This document shows, piece after piece, positions 9,821 to 19,481 of a DNA stretch of 64,000 bases; positions within the stretch are counted from its first letter, which is position 1; the number at the start of each line of letters is the position of its first letter. The DNA comes from Pseudomonadota bacterium. Lineage in GTDB: Bacteria > Pseudomonadota > Gammaproteobacteria > Burkholderiales > Burkholderiaceae_C. The stretch covers positions 1 to 64,000 of the forward strand of contig JAEWIF010000052.1 in assembly GCA_023387335.1 (NCBI GenBank). Reading direction: 5' to 3'. The notes beneath the pieces are model-generated. The model searched no databases, was not told where the DNA came from, and saw only the letters and a list, made by a program, of their open reading frames with translations. The position numbers and the translations under genes were made by a program.

Positions 9821-10789
9821 TCAGTCCGGCTTCGCGCCCGACTCCTTCACCACCTTCGCCCACTTCGCCATCTCCGACTGCACCAGCGACGCCAGCTGGT
9901 CCGGCGTGCCGGGCGCGGCCTCCAGGCCGAGCGTCGCCAGCTTCTCCTTCACGTCCGGCATCGCCAGCACGCGCGCGGTCTCGGCGTTGATCTTCATCTG
10001 GGCCTCGCGCGGCAGGCCGGCCGGCGCGAACAGCGCGAACCACGAGGTCGCCTCGAACCCCGGCAGCCCCGATTCCGCCAGCGTCGGGATCTGCGGTGCC
10101 GCCGGCGAACGCTGCGCGCTCGTGACCGCGATCGCGCGCAACTCGCCCGACTTCACCAGCGGCAGCGCCGACGGCATGTTGTCGAAGATCATGGTGATGC
10201 GCCCGCCCAGCAGGTCGGGAATCGCCTGCGCGCGGCCCTTGTAGGGGATGTGCTGCATCTTCACGCCGGCCAGCGTGTTGAAGAGCTCGCCCGAGAGATG
10301 GATCGACGTCCCGCTGCCGCTGGAGCCGAACGTGAGCGGCGTCTTCTTCGCCAGGTCGATCAGTTCCTGCGTGTTCTTCGCCGGCACCGTGTTGTTCACC
10401 ACCAGCAGGTTGGGCGTGGAAGCCAGGAAGGTGATCGGCGTGAAGTCGCGCTGCGGATGGTAGGGCAGGTTCGGGTACAGCGACGCGTTGATTCCGTGCG
10501 TGCCCACGGTGCCGATGACCATCGTGGCGCCGTCCGGCGCGCTCTTGGCCACCAGGTCCGTGCCGATGTTGCCACCCGCGCCGGGCTTGTTGTCCACCGT
10601 CACCGGCTGGCCGAGCGCGGCCCACTTGTCCGCGAGGATGCGTGCCAGCGTGTCGGGCGCGCCGCCCGGCGGGAAGGTGACGACGATGCGGATGGGCTTG
10701 CTCGGCCAGGGCGCCTGCGCGGCGGCGCCGAACGAGGCCAGGGCCAGGACGGCGACGGACAGCAGCCGGCCGAGGTGCGGGAACGTCAT
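9821..10789 (-). CDS. Bug/TctC-family periplasmic solute-binding protein
   Basis: 322 aa. Signal peptide (LLSVAVLALASFGAAAQA) and the full Bug fold: WPSKPIRIVVTFPPGGAPDTLAR at the mature N-terminus, VDNKPGAGGNIG near residue 75, PYKGRAQAIPDLLGG near 190. Such proteins capture carboxylates for tripartite tricarboxylate transporters or for sensing. No TctA/TctB genes are adjacent. It lies last on the strand of the aromatic-CoA operon, 88 nt after the methyltransferase, so it may bind an aromatic acid, but this is inference. The ATG at 10789 is chosen to give a proper signal peptide. Confidence 0.88.
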   Translation of the reverse strand: MTFPHLGRLLSVAVLALASFGAAAQAPWPSKPIRIVVTFPPGGAPDTLARILADKWAALGQPVTVDNKPGAGGNIGTDLVAKSAPDGATMVIGTVGTHGINASLYPNLPYHPQRDFTPITFLASTPNLLVVNNTVPAKNTQELIDLAKKTPLTFGSSGSGTSIHLSGELFNTLAGVKMQHIPYKGRAQAIPDLLGGRITMIFDNMPSALPLVKSGELRAIAVTSAQRSPAAPQIPTLAESGLPGFEATSWFALFAPAGLPREAQMKINAETARVLAMPDVKEKLATLGLEAAPGTPDQLASLVQSEMAKWAKVVKESGAKPD

Positions 10790-10877
10790 GGGCTTGTCTC
10801 CTCCGGTTTGGGAAGCACCCATTCTTGCCAAGGCGGTCCACCCTCGCCCACCGGGTAAACCGCGAGAGCCCGTCGCC

Positions 10878-11618
10878 TCAGTCGCGCCGGCGGAAGACAA
10901 GGATGTGCTGCCAGGGCAGCACGCTCGACGTGCGCTCGTGCATCACGGGATGCACGGCCATCTCGCGCAGCACCTGCGCCTCGCTCATCCGGTGCAGCGA
11001 CTTGATCGGCACCTTCGGGTCCTCGGCCCGGTACTCCACCAGCACCACGCGCCCGCCCGGCCGCAACGCGCGCACCACGCTCGCCATCGCCTCGACCGGG
11101 TACTCGAGCTCGTGATAGACGTCGACCAGCAAGGCCAGGTCGATGCTCGAAGGCGCCAGGCGCGTGTCGCCCGCCGCGCCCAGCACGGGCTGGATGTTGT
11201 CCAGGCCCTCGCGCCGCGCGCGCTCCCGCAGCTGCTGCAGCATCCGCGGCTGCACGTCGACGGCGTGGACCGATCCGCCCGGCGCGACGAGCCGCGCCAT
11301 CCGTCGCGCGTGGTAGCCCGTGCCCGCGCCGACGTCAGCCACTCGCATGCCGGGCGCCAGGGCCAGTTCGCGCAGCAGCAGGTCGGTGCGCTCTTCCCGC
11401 TCACGCTCGTCGCGTTCGAGCCAGCCCGCGCCCTGCACGCCCATGACGCCGGCGATCTCGCGGCCCATGAAGGCCTTGCCGATGCCGTCGGCACTCCGGG
11501 CCACGCGTTCATAGGGCGGGACCTGCGCGTCCTGCGCGCGCACGGACGGCAGCAGCATCGCCGCCGCCGCGGCGCAGAGCCGCCGGCGGGAGAGCGATGC
11601 GAAGGGAATTGGAAGCAC
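10878..11618 (-). CDS. Exported class I SAM-dependent methyltransferase
   Basis: 246 aa. Motif I VADVGAGTGYHARRM is near residue 93, followed by AVDVQPRML (acidic loop for SAM ribose) and the LRPGGRVVLVEYRAED strand, so the Rossmann methyltransferase core is complete. Unusually, the first 28 residues look like a signal peptide (SRRRLCAAAAAMLLPSVRAQ), which would place a SAM-dependent enzyme in the periplasm. The start is GTG and lies at the edge of a REP-like repeat; there is no obvious Shine-Dalgarno sequence. It is 31 nt downstream of glutaryl-CoA dehydrogenase. Substrate unknown. Confidence 0.75.
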   Translation of the reverse strand: MLPIPFASLSRRRLCAAAAAMLLPSVRAQDAQVPPYERVARSADGIGKAFMGREIAGVMGVQGAGWLERDEREREERTDLLLRELALAPGMRVADVGAGTGYHARRMARLVAPGGSVHAVDVQPRMLQQLRERARREGLDNIQPVLGAAGDTRLAPSSIDLALLVDVYHELEYPVEAMASVVRALRPGGRVVLVEYRAEDPKVPIKSLHRMSEAQVLREMAVHPVMHERTSSVLPWQHILVFRRRD

Positions 11619-11646
11619 TGGATCCCCGCCTCCGCGGGGACGACGG
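11618..11646. repeat. REP-like palindromic repeat
   Basis: Between the glutaryl-CoA dehydrogenase stop and the methyltransferase start lies CTGGA followed by a perfect hairpin TCCCCGC (11623-11629), loop CTCC, GCGGGGA (11634-11640), then CGACGG. This arrangement is the common dispersed intergenic repeat of many beta- and gammaproteobacteria. Only one clear copy was found in the window. Its left edge contains the GTG used as start codon of the methyltransferase gene. Confidence 0.6.
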
Positions 11647-11649
11647 AAA

Positions 11650-12828
11650 TCAGAACGCCGCGATGCCCGTCTGCGCCCGGCCCAGGATCAGCGCATGGAT
11701 GTCGTGCGTGCCCTCGTAGGTGTTGACCACCTCCAGGTTCACCAGGTGGCGCGCCACGCCGAACTCGTCGCTGATGCCGTTGCCGCCCATCATGTCGCGC
11801 GCCATCCGCGCGATGTCCAGCGCCTTGCCGCAGGAGTTGCGCTTCATGATCGAGGTGATCTCCACCGACGCCGTGCCCTCGTCCTTCATGCGGCCGAGGC
11901 GCAGGCAGCCCTGCAGGCCCAGCGTGATCTCGGTCTGCATGTCGGCCAGCTTCTTCTGGATGAGCTGGTTGGCCGCCAGCGGCTTGCCGAACTGCTTGCG
12001 GTCCAGCACGTACTGGCGCGCGCGGTGCCAGCAGTCCTCGGCCGCGCCCAAGGCGCCCCAGGCGATGCCGTAGCGCGCCGAGTTCAGGCAGGTGAACGGG
12101 CCCTTGAGGCCGCGCACCTCGGGGAAGGCGTTCTCTTCCGGGCAGAACACTTCGTCCATCACGATCTCGCCGGTGGTCGACGCGCGCAGGCCCACCTTGC
12201 CGTGGATCTTGGGCGCCGACAGGCCCTTCCAGCCCTTCTCCAGCACGAAGCCGCGGATGGCGCCTTCGTCGTCCTTGGCCCAGACCACGAACACGTCGGC
12301 GAACGGCGAATTGGAGATCCACATCTTGCTGCCGGTGAGCTTGTAGCCGCCGTCCACCTTGCGCGCGCGGGTGACCATGCTGCCCGGGTCGGAGCCGTGG
12401 TTCGGCTCGGTCAGGCCGAAGCAGCCGATCCACTCGCCGGTGGCCAGCTTGGGGAGGTACTTCTGTTTCGTGGCTTCATTGCCGAACTCGAAGATCGGCA
12501 CCATCACCAGCGAGGACTGCACGCTCATCATCGAGCGGTAGCCCGAGTCCACGCGCTCGATCTCGCGGGCGATCAGGCCGTAGCTCACGTAGTTCAGGCC
12601 CGCGCCGCCGTACTGCTCGGGGATGGTCGGGCCCAGGAGGCCCAGCTCGCCCATCTCGCGGAAGATGGCCGTGTCGGTGCTCTCCGCGCGGAAGGCTTCC
12701 AGCACGCGCGGCGCCAGCTTCTCCTGGCAGTAGGCCTGCGAGGCTTCGCGCACGGCGCGCTCGTCGTCGGTGAGCTGCTGGTCCAGCAGCAGCGGGTCGG
12801 CCCAGTGGAACGTGGCCTTGCTTGCCAT
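11650..12828 (-). CDS. gcdH: Glutaryl-CoA dehydrogenase
   Basis: 392 aa, the usual family length. FAD-dependent oxidative decarboxylation of glutaryl-CoA to crotonyl-CoA plus CO2, in lysine, tryptophan and aromatic acid breakdown. FGLTEPNHGSDPGSM near residue 140 and KMWISNSPFADVFVVWAK are typical of GcdH, and the catalytic Glu372 lies in NTYEGTHDIHALILGRA near the C-terminus, with the GcdH-specific context. Its place in an operon with an aromatic-CoA hydroxylase fits dearomatised, opened rings being carried through glutaryl-CoA. Cytoplasmic. Confidence 0.93.
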   Translation of the reverse strand: MASKATFHWADPLLLDQQLTDDERAVREASQAYCQEKLAPRVLEAFRAESTDTAIFREMGELGLLGPTIPEQYGGAGLNYVSYGLIAREIERVDSGYRSMMSVQSSLVMVPIFEFGNEATKQKYLPKLATGEWIGCFGLTEPNHGSDPGSMVTRARKVDGGYKLTGSKMWISNSPFADVFVVWAKDDEGAIRGFVLEKGWKGLSAPKIHGKVGLRASTTGEIVMDEVFCPEENAFPEVRGLKGPFTCLNSARYGIAWGALGAAEDCWHRARQYVLDRKQFGKPLAANQLIQKKLADMQTEITLGLQGCLRLGRMKDEGTASVEITSIMKRNSCGKALDIARMARDMMGGNGISDEFGVARHLVNLEVVNTYEGTHDIHALILGRAQTGIAAF

Positions 12829-12846
12829 GGTGGGAACTCCTGAGTT

Positions 12847-13241
12847 TCAGTCCGGCAGGACGGCGGTGACTTCGATCTCGACCTTGGCGCGGTCCTCGAT
12901 CAGGGCCTTCACTTCCACCGCCGTCATGGCGATGTCGTAGTGCCCGATCAGGTCGCGGAACGCCTGCCCGACCTGCCTGCCGGCGGCCAGGTATTCGCGC
13001 TTGTCGGTGACGTACCAGGTCATGCGGACGATATTTTCCGGCTTCCCGCCCGCCTCCTTCAGCACGTCGGCGATGTTCTTCAGCGCCTGCCGCGCCTGCT
13101 CGCCGAAGTCGTCGCTGTGGAAGCGCTGCTCGGCGTCCCAGCCGATCATCCCGGCGATGTAGAGCTGCCGGCCCTTGGCCAGCACGGCGTTGGCGTAGCC
13201 CTTCGGCCGGGGCCAGCCTTCCGGAAGAACGACTTGGTGGC

Positions 13242-13245
<4 letters not shown>
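12847..13245 (-). CDS. Rid-family (YjgF/YER057c/UK114) protein, non-canonical
   Basis: 132 aa trimeric-type Rid fold (YIAGMIGWDAEQ, QARQALKNIADVLKEAGGKPENIVRMTWYVTD, VEIEVTAV). Canonical RidA hydrolyses reactive enamines and imines using Arg105. Where E. coli RidA reads VARLPKD, this protein reads VKALIED, so that Arg appears to be missing and ordinary RidA activity is doubtful. The start overlaps the acyl-CoA dehydrogenase stop by ATGA. Within an aromatic-CoA operon it may deal with an enamine or ketone intermediate; this is inference. Confidence 0.85.
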
Positions 13246-14408
<1,163 letters not shown>

Positions 14409-14409
14409 G

Positions 14410-15273
14410 TCAGTTGCCCTCGAACACCGGCTTCTGCCTGGCCACGAACGCGTGGTAGGCCCGCTTGAAGTCCTCGGTCAGCATGCAGATTGCCTGGGCC
14501 TGCGCCTCGGCCTCGATGGCCTGCTCCAGCGTCATCGCCCATTCGTGGTGCAGCTGGGTCTTGGTGATGCCGTTGGCGAAGCTGGGGCCGGCCGCGATGT
14601 CGGCGGCGAGCTTCTGGGCATCGCCGAGCAGCGACTCGGCGTCGCACAGGCGGTTGAAGAACCCCCAGCGCTCGCCCTCCTCGCCCGACATCGAGCGGCC
14701 GGTGTAGAGCAGCTCGCTCGCACGACCCTGGCCGATGATCCGCGGCAGGATGGCGCAGGCGCCCATGTCGCAGCCGGCCAGGCCGACGCGGTTGAACAGG
14801 AAAGCGGTCTTGCTGCGAGCGGTGCCCAGGCGCAGGTCCGACGACATCGCCACGATCGCGCCCGCGCCGGCGCACACGCCGTCCACGGCCGCGACGATCG
14901 GCTGCGGGCAGGCGCGCATCGCCTTGACCAGGTCCCCCGTCATGCGCGTGAACATCAGCAGCTCGGGCGCGGACAGGCGCACCAGCGGGCCGATGATCTC
15001 GTGCACGTCGCCGCCCGAGCAGAAGTTGCCGCCCGCGCCCGTGACCACCACCGCCTTGACGTCCGTGGCGTAGCGCAGCTGGCCGAACAGGTCGCGCAGT
15101 TCCGCGTACGAATCGAAGGTGAGCGGGTTCTTGCGCTCGGGGCGGTTGAGCGTGATGGTGGCCACGGCGCCTTCCACCGACCAGGCGAAGTGCTTCGCGG
15201 CGTAGCCCGCCATCGGCTTCATGTTGCCGGCCGCCAGCGCCGGGTCCAGCCGCGGCGCGTTCTCGTTGCTCAT
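14410..15273 (-). CDS. Enoyl-CoA hydratase/isomerase family protein
   Basis: 287 aa crotonase fold. The oxyanion-hole segments are visible: GAGGNFCSGGDVHEI near residue 105 and VAAVDGVCAGAGAIVAMSSDLRLGTARSKTAFLF near 150. The N-terminal about 25 residues before FAWSVEGAVATITLNRPERKNPL are longer than usual. ATG at 15273 preceded by AGGAGA. It lies between the hydroxylase/reductase fusion (28 nt upstream) and an acyl-CoA dehydrogenase; likely hydrates a cyclic or ring-opened enoyl-CoA in the same pathway. Confidence 0.88.
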   Translation of the reverse strand: MSNENAPRLDPALAAGNMKPMAGYAAKHFAWSVEGAVATITLNRPERKNPLTFDSYAELRDLFGQLRYATDVKAVVVTGAGGNFCSGGDVHEIIGPLVRLSAPELLMFTRMTGDLVKAMRACPQPIVAAVDGVCAGAGAIVAMSSDLRLGTARSKTAFLFNRVGLAGCDMGACAILPRIIGQGRASELLYTGRSMSGEEGERWGFFNRLCDAESLLGDAQKLAADIAAGPSFANGITKTQLHHEWAMTLEQAIEAEAQAQAICMLTEDFKRAYHAFVARQKPVFEGN

Positions 15274-15301
15274 GCTGTCTCCTTGTGTTGGGACTTCGAC
15301 T

Positions 15302-17659
15302 TCAGACGCCCTGCGCCTGGTTGGCTTGCTCCAGCGGCGACAGGCCCGCGCTCTGCGCGGCCATCGCCCTCTCGCGTTCGAGGTTGCGCTCCAGCTGCGC
15401 CTTGCCCGAGAGGTATTGCACCGGCCACTGGACGTCGCCGTAGCCGATGCGCGCCGCCTCCAGCAGCGTCCAGGCCGGGTTCGCCAGGTGCGGGCGCGCC
15501 ACCGCGCACAGATCGGCGCGGCCGGCCGCGATGATGCTGTTGACGTGGTCGGCTTCGGAGATCGCGCCCACCGCCATGGTGGCGATGCCGGCCTCGTTGC
15601 GCACGCGGTCGGCGAAAGGCGTCTGGTACATGCGGCCGTACACCGGCTTCTGCTTCTTGCTCACCTGGCCCGACGAGCAGTCGACCAGGTCGCAGCCCGC
15701 GGCCTTGAAGGCGCGCGCGATCGCCACCGCGTCGTCGGGCGTGATGCCGCCTTCCACCCAGTCGTGCGCCGAGATGCGCACCGACATCGGCAGGTGCTCG
15801 GGCCACGCGGCACGCATCGCGCGGAACACCTCGAGCGGATAGCGCAGCCGGTTCTCCAGCGGGCCGCCGTACTCGTCGGTACGCAGGTTGGTCAGCGGCG
15901 AGATGAAGCTGGACAGCAGGTAGCCGTGCGCGCAGTGCAGCTCCAGCCAGTCGAAACCCGCGGCGGCGGCGAATCGCGTACTGCGAACGAAGTCGTCGCG
16001 CACCCGGTCCATGTCGGCCCGCGTCATCGCCCGCGACCAGTCGCTCACGCCGTCGATGTACTGCTGCGGCGAGGCCGACAGCAGCTCCCAGTTGCCTTGG
16101 GCCAGCGGCTGGTCCTCGCCTTCCCAGGGCACGCGCGTGGAGCCCTTGGAGCCGGCGTGGCCGAGCTGCATGGCGATCTTGGCGTCGCTGCTCGCGTGCA
16201 CGAAATCGACGATGCGCTTCCAGCCGGCCGCCTGCTGCTCGTTCCAGAGGCCCGGGCATCCGGGCGTGATGCGCGCGTCGGGCGAGGTGCAGGTCATCTC
16301 GGCCACGACCATTCCGGCGCCGCCGAGCGCGCGGGCGCCCAGGTGCACCAGGTGGTAGTCGGCCGGCAGCCCGTCCACGCACAGGTACTGCGCCATCGGC
16401 GAGACGACCACGCGGTTCTTGAGCACGGTGCCGCGCAGCTTGAACGGCGTGAACATCGGCGGCACCGATTGCTGGGCGGGCGCGCGATGCAGGCCCGCCG
16501 CCTCGGCGATCCAGTCCTCGTACTGCTCCACGTACTGCTTGTCGCGCAGGCGCAGGTTCTCGTGGCTGATGCGCTGGCTGCGCGTCAGCAGCGAATAGGC
16601 GAACTGCGGCGCCGGCAGGTTGACGTAGCGCGACACGTTCTCGAACCACTCGGTGGAGTTGCGCGCCGCGTTCTGGATCTTGAGCACTTCCACGCTGCGC
16701 ACGGCCTCGTACTCGGCCAGCGCGCGGTTGAGGTCGCCCTGCGCGCCGCCGATGCAGCGCGCCAGCTCGATCGAGTCCTCCAGCGCCAGCTTGGTGCCGG
16801 AGCCGATCGAGAAATGCGCGGTGTGCGCCGCGTCGCCCATCAGCACCACCGGCTGGCGGCCGTTGTGGTGCACCCAGGTGCGGCAGACCACGCGCGGGAA
16901 GCGGATCCACTGCGCCGAGCCGCGCAGGTGGGCGGCGTTGGACATCAGCGGGTTGCCGTCCAGGTACTTGGCGAACAGGCGCTCGCAGAAGGCGATCGCC
17001 TCTTCCTTCTCCATCGTGTCCAGCCCCGCCTTGCGCCAGACCTCTTCCGGCGTCTCGACGATGAAGGTGGAGGTGTCGCCGTCGAACTGGTAGGCGTGGG
17101 CCTGGAACCAGCCGTGCTCGGTCTCTTCGAAGGCGAAGGTGAAGGCCTCGAACTTCTTGTGGGTGCCCAGCCAGACGAAGCGGCATTCGCGCAGGTCGAT
17201 GTCGGGCTGGTAGCTCGCCTGGTATTTGGTGCGGATGCGGCTGTTGAGGCCGTCGCTCGCGATGATGAGGTCGGCGTCCGGGAACTGCTCGTCGCCCTGC
17301 ACGTCGGTCTCGAACTGCAGCTTGACGCCCAGGTCCTCGCAGCGCTTCTGCAGGATGTTCAGCAGGCGCTTGCGCCCGATGCCGCAGAAGCCGTGGCCGC
17401 CCGAGCGGATCTTCTCGCCGCGGATGTTGACCTCGATGTCGTCCCAGTGGTTGAACGCGCCGAGGATCTCGCCGGCCGTCTGCGGGTCGGCGGCCTGCAG
17501 GTTGCCCAGCGTCTGGTCCGAGAACACCACGCCCCAGCCGAACGTGTCGTACGGCTTGTTGCGCTCGACCACGGTGATGTCATGCCGCGGGTCCTGCTTC
17601 TTCATCAGGAGGGCGAAATACAGGCCGGCTGGCCCGCCGCCGATGCAGACGATCTTCAT
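15302..17659 (-). CDS. Fused flavin monooxygenase/old yellow enzyme: salicylyl-CoA 5-hydroxylase or 2-aminobenzoyl-CoA monooxygenase/reductase type
   Basis: 785 aa. Residues 1 to about 395 form a FAD hydroxylase (IGGGPAGLYFALLMKKQ at 6-22; VVLMGDAAHTAHFSIGSG near 285). About 405-765 form an old-yellow-enzyme reductase (LKNRVVVSPMAQYL; HCAHGYLLSSFISPLTN; the FMN-binding end AVARPHLANPAW). This layout and length match the 2-aminobenzoyl-CoA monooxygenase/reductase of Azoarcus evansii, which hydroxylates and then reduces the ring of the CoA thioester, and proteins annotated as bifunctional salicylyl-CoA 5-hydroxylase/oxidoreductase. Substrate cannot be fixed: no CoA ligase lies in the window. 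First gene of the operon; GGAG lies upstream of the ATG. Confidence 0.88.
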   Translation of the reverse strand: MKIVCIGGGPAGLYFALLMKKQDPRHDITVVERNKPYDTFGWGVVFSDQTLGNLQAADPQTAGEILGAFNHWDDIEVNIRGEKIRSGGHGFCGIGRKRLLNILQKRCEDLGVKLQFETDVQGDEQFPDADLIIASDGLNSRIRTKYQASYQPDIDLRECRFVWLGTHKKFEAFTFAFEETEHGWFQAHAYQFDGDTSTFIVETPEEVWRKAGLDTMEKEEAIAFCERLFAKYLDGNPLMSNAAHLRGSAQWIRFPRVVCRTWVHHNGRQPVVLMGDAAHTAHFSIGSGTKLALEDSIELARCIGGAQGDLNRALAEYEAVRSVEVLKIQNAARNSTEWFENVSRYVNLPAPQFAYSLLTRSQRISHENLRLRDKQYVEQYEDWIAEAAGLHRAPAQQSVPPMFTPFKLRGTVLKNRVVVSPMAQYLCVDGLPADYHLVHLGARALGGAGMVVAEMTCTSPDARITPGCPGLWNEQQAAGWKRIVDFVHASSDAKIAMQLGHAGSKGSTRVPWEGEDQPLAQGNWELLSASPQQYIDGVSDWSRAMTRADMDRVRDDFVRSTRFAAAAGFDWLELHCAHGYLLSSFISPLTNLRTDEYGGPLENRLRYPLEVFRAMRAAWPEHLPMSVRISAHDWVEGGITPDDAVAIARAFKAAGCDLVDCSSGQVSKKQKPVYGRMYQTPFADRVRNEAGIATMAVGAISEADHVNSIIAAGRADLCAVARPHLANPAWTLLEAARIGYGDVQWPVQYLSGKAQLERNLERERAMAAQSAGLSPLEQANQAQGV

Positions 17660-17662
17660 TCA

Positions 17663-17701
17663 AGATGCTCCAAGCCTGGATAATTTAAGTTTAAAGCATC
17701 T
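17663..17701. promoter_or_regulatory. Nested palindromes ahead of the aromatic-CoA operon (candidate operator)
   Basis: Seen: AT-rich palindrome TTTAA-GT-TTAAA (17684-17695) inside a wider inverted repeat AGATGCT (17663-17669) / AGCATCT (17695-17701). It lies 4-42 nt upstream of the hydroxylase ATG, in the 77-nt gap after dusA, and stands out in GC-rich DNA. MarR-type regulators of aromatic-CoA operons often use such sites; no such regulator gene is in the window, so the assignment is inference. Confidence 0.4.
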
Positions 17702-17736
17702 GGGCGCGGAAGGCCACCTCCTTCCGGGCCGATGCC

Positions 17737-18723
<987 letters not shown>

Positions 18724-18727
18724 GAAA

Positions 18728-18761
18728 GGGCTCGGCGCCCACGGATGTGCGCGCCGAGCCC
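18728..18761 (-). promoter_or_regulatory. Perfect 11-bp hairpin abutting the dusA start codon
   Basis: Seen: GGGCTCGGCGC (18728-18738) and GCGCCGAGCCC (18751-18761) pair perfectly with a 12-nt loop. In the dusA mRNA the stem ends 4 nt before the ATG, covering the place of the ribosome-binding site. Only three T residues follow, so it is a poor intrinsic terminator. Inferred: a translational control element or a structure limiting dusA expression. Confidence 0.5.
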
Positions 18762-18812
18762 CCTATTGTCCCAGCTGTCGGCGTCGCGCAACCCGCGCGC
18801 TACCATGGCCGG

Positions 18813-19481
18813 GTGCAGATCAACCTCCGAGCCGGTGCTGTTGCGGTCCTCGCCGCGGCCGCGCTCTGGCTGGCGTGGCCCACGGTGAAGGAGCGGCTGG
18901 CGCCGAGTCCGCTCATCACGACAGAGGCGACCTCGGACCGCATTCCGGAAGTCATCCCGACCCACGGCGGCCTGCTCGTGATCGCGCGGATCAAGGGGTA
19001 CGAGACCTTCACCCGGACCGACGCCGAGCCCGTCCGGCTGCTGTTCAACCTGATCCAGATCCCGCTGGGCATCACGGTTTCGCAGATCCGCACCGCGGCG
19101 CTCTACCAGTACCAGATCCAGCTCGAGGAGAAGTGGCCGATCCGCTGCACGGCCACGCGCTGCATCGTGCGCACCGGCCCGGTGGAGCTGGCCACGCCGG
19201 TCGCGATCTACTCCGACGAGACCGTGCGCAAGACCGAGAGCGGCTGGGGCCGCTTCGACAAGACCCAGAACCTGCAGGCGCTGGAGAAGGAGCTCAGCGC
19301 GCGGCTGCAGGAGCGCGGGATGCAACCGCGCAACCGCGACGTCGGCCTGCGCGACGGCCGCAACACGGTGCGCGAGTTCGTCCAGACCTGGCTGCGCAAG
19401 GAGACCGGGCTGGCGCGCGAGATCGTCGTGCTGTTCCCCGGCGAGGAAGAGCCGGGTCCGGGCTCGCGGCCTCTTCCCTAG
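18813..19481 (+). CDS. Membrane-anchored or exported protein of unknown function
   Basis: 222 aa from a GTG at 18813; an open frame reaches back to 18747 without improving the start. One N-terminal hydrophobic segment (AGAVAVLAAAALWLAWPTV) is followed by a mixed alpha/beta domain with IPEVIPTHGGLLVIARIKGYETF and TTGCxxx-free, Cys-poor sequence except IRCTATRCIVR. The layout (anchor plus about 190-residue periplasmic domain) resembles DUF4230-type proteins, but I cannot confirm this by eye. It shares its stop bases CTAG with the convergent flavoprotein gene. Confidence 0.6.
   Translation: MQINLRAGAVAVLAAAALWLAWPTVKERLAPSPLITTEATSDRIPEVIPTHGGLLVIARIKGYETFTRTDAEPVRLLFNLIQIPLGITVSQIRTAALYQYQIQLEEKWPIRCTATRCIVRTGPVELATPVAIYSDETVRKTESGWGRFDKTQNLQALEKELSARLQERGMQPRNRDVGLRDGRNTVREFVQTWLRKETGLAREIVVLFPGEEEPGPGSRPLP

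Noticed and set aside
15221..17683. Long open frame on the + strand (820 codons) opposite the hydroxylase/OYE fusion
   Set aside because: Composition is His/Arg/Val-rich with no family motif; it is the antisense shadow of a clear two-domain enzyme in high-GC DNA.
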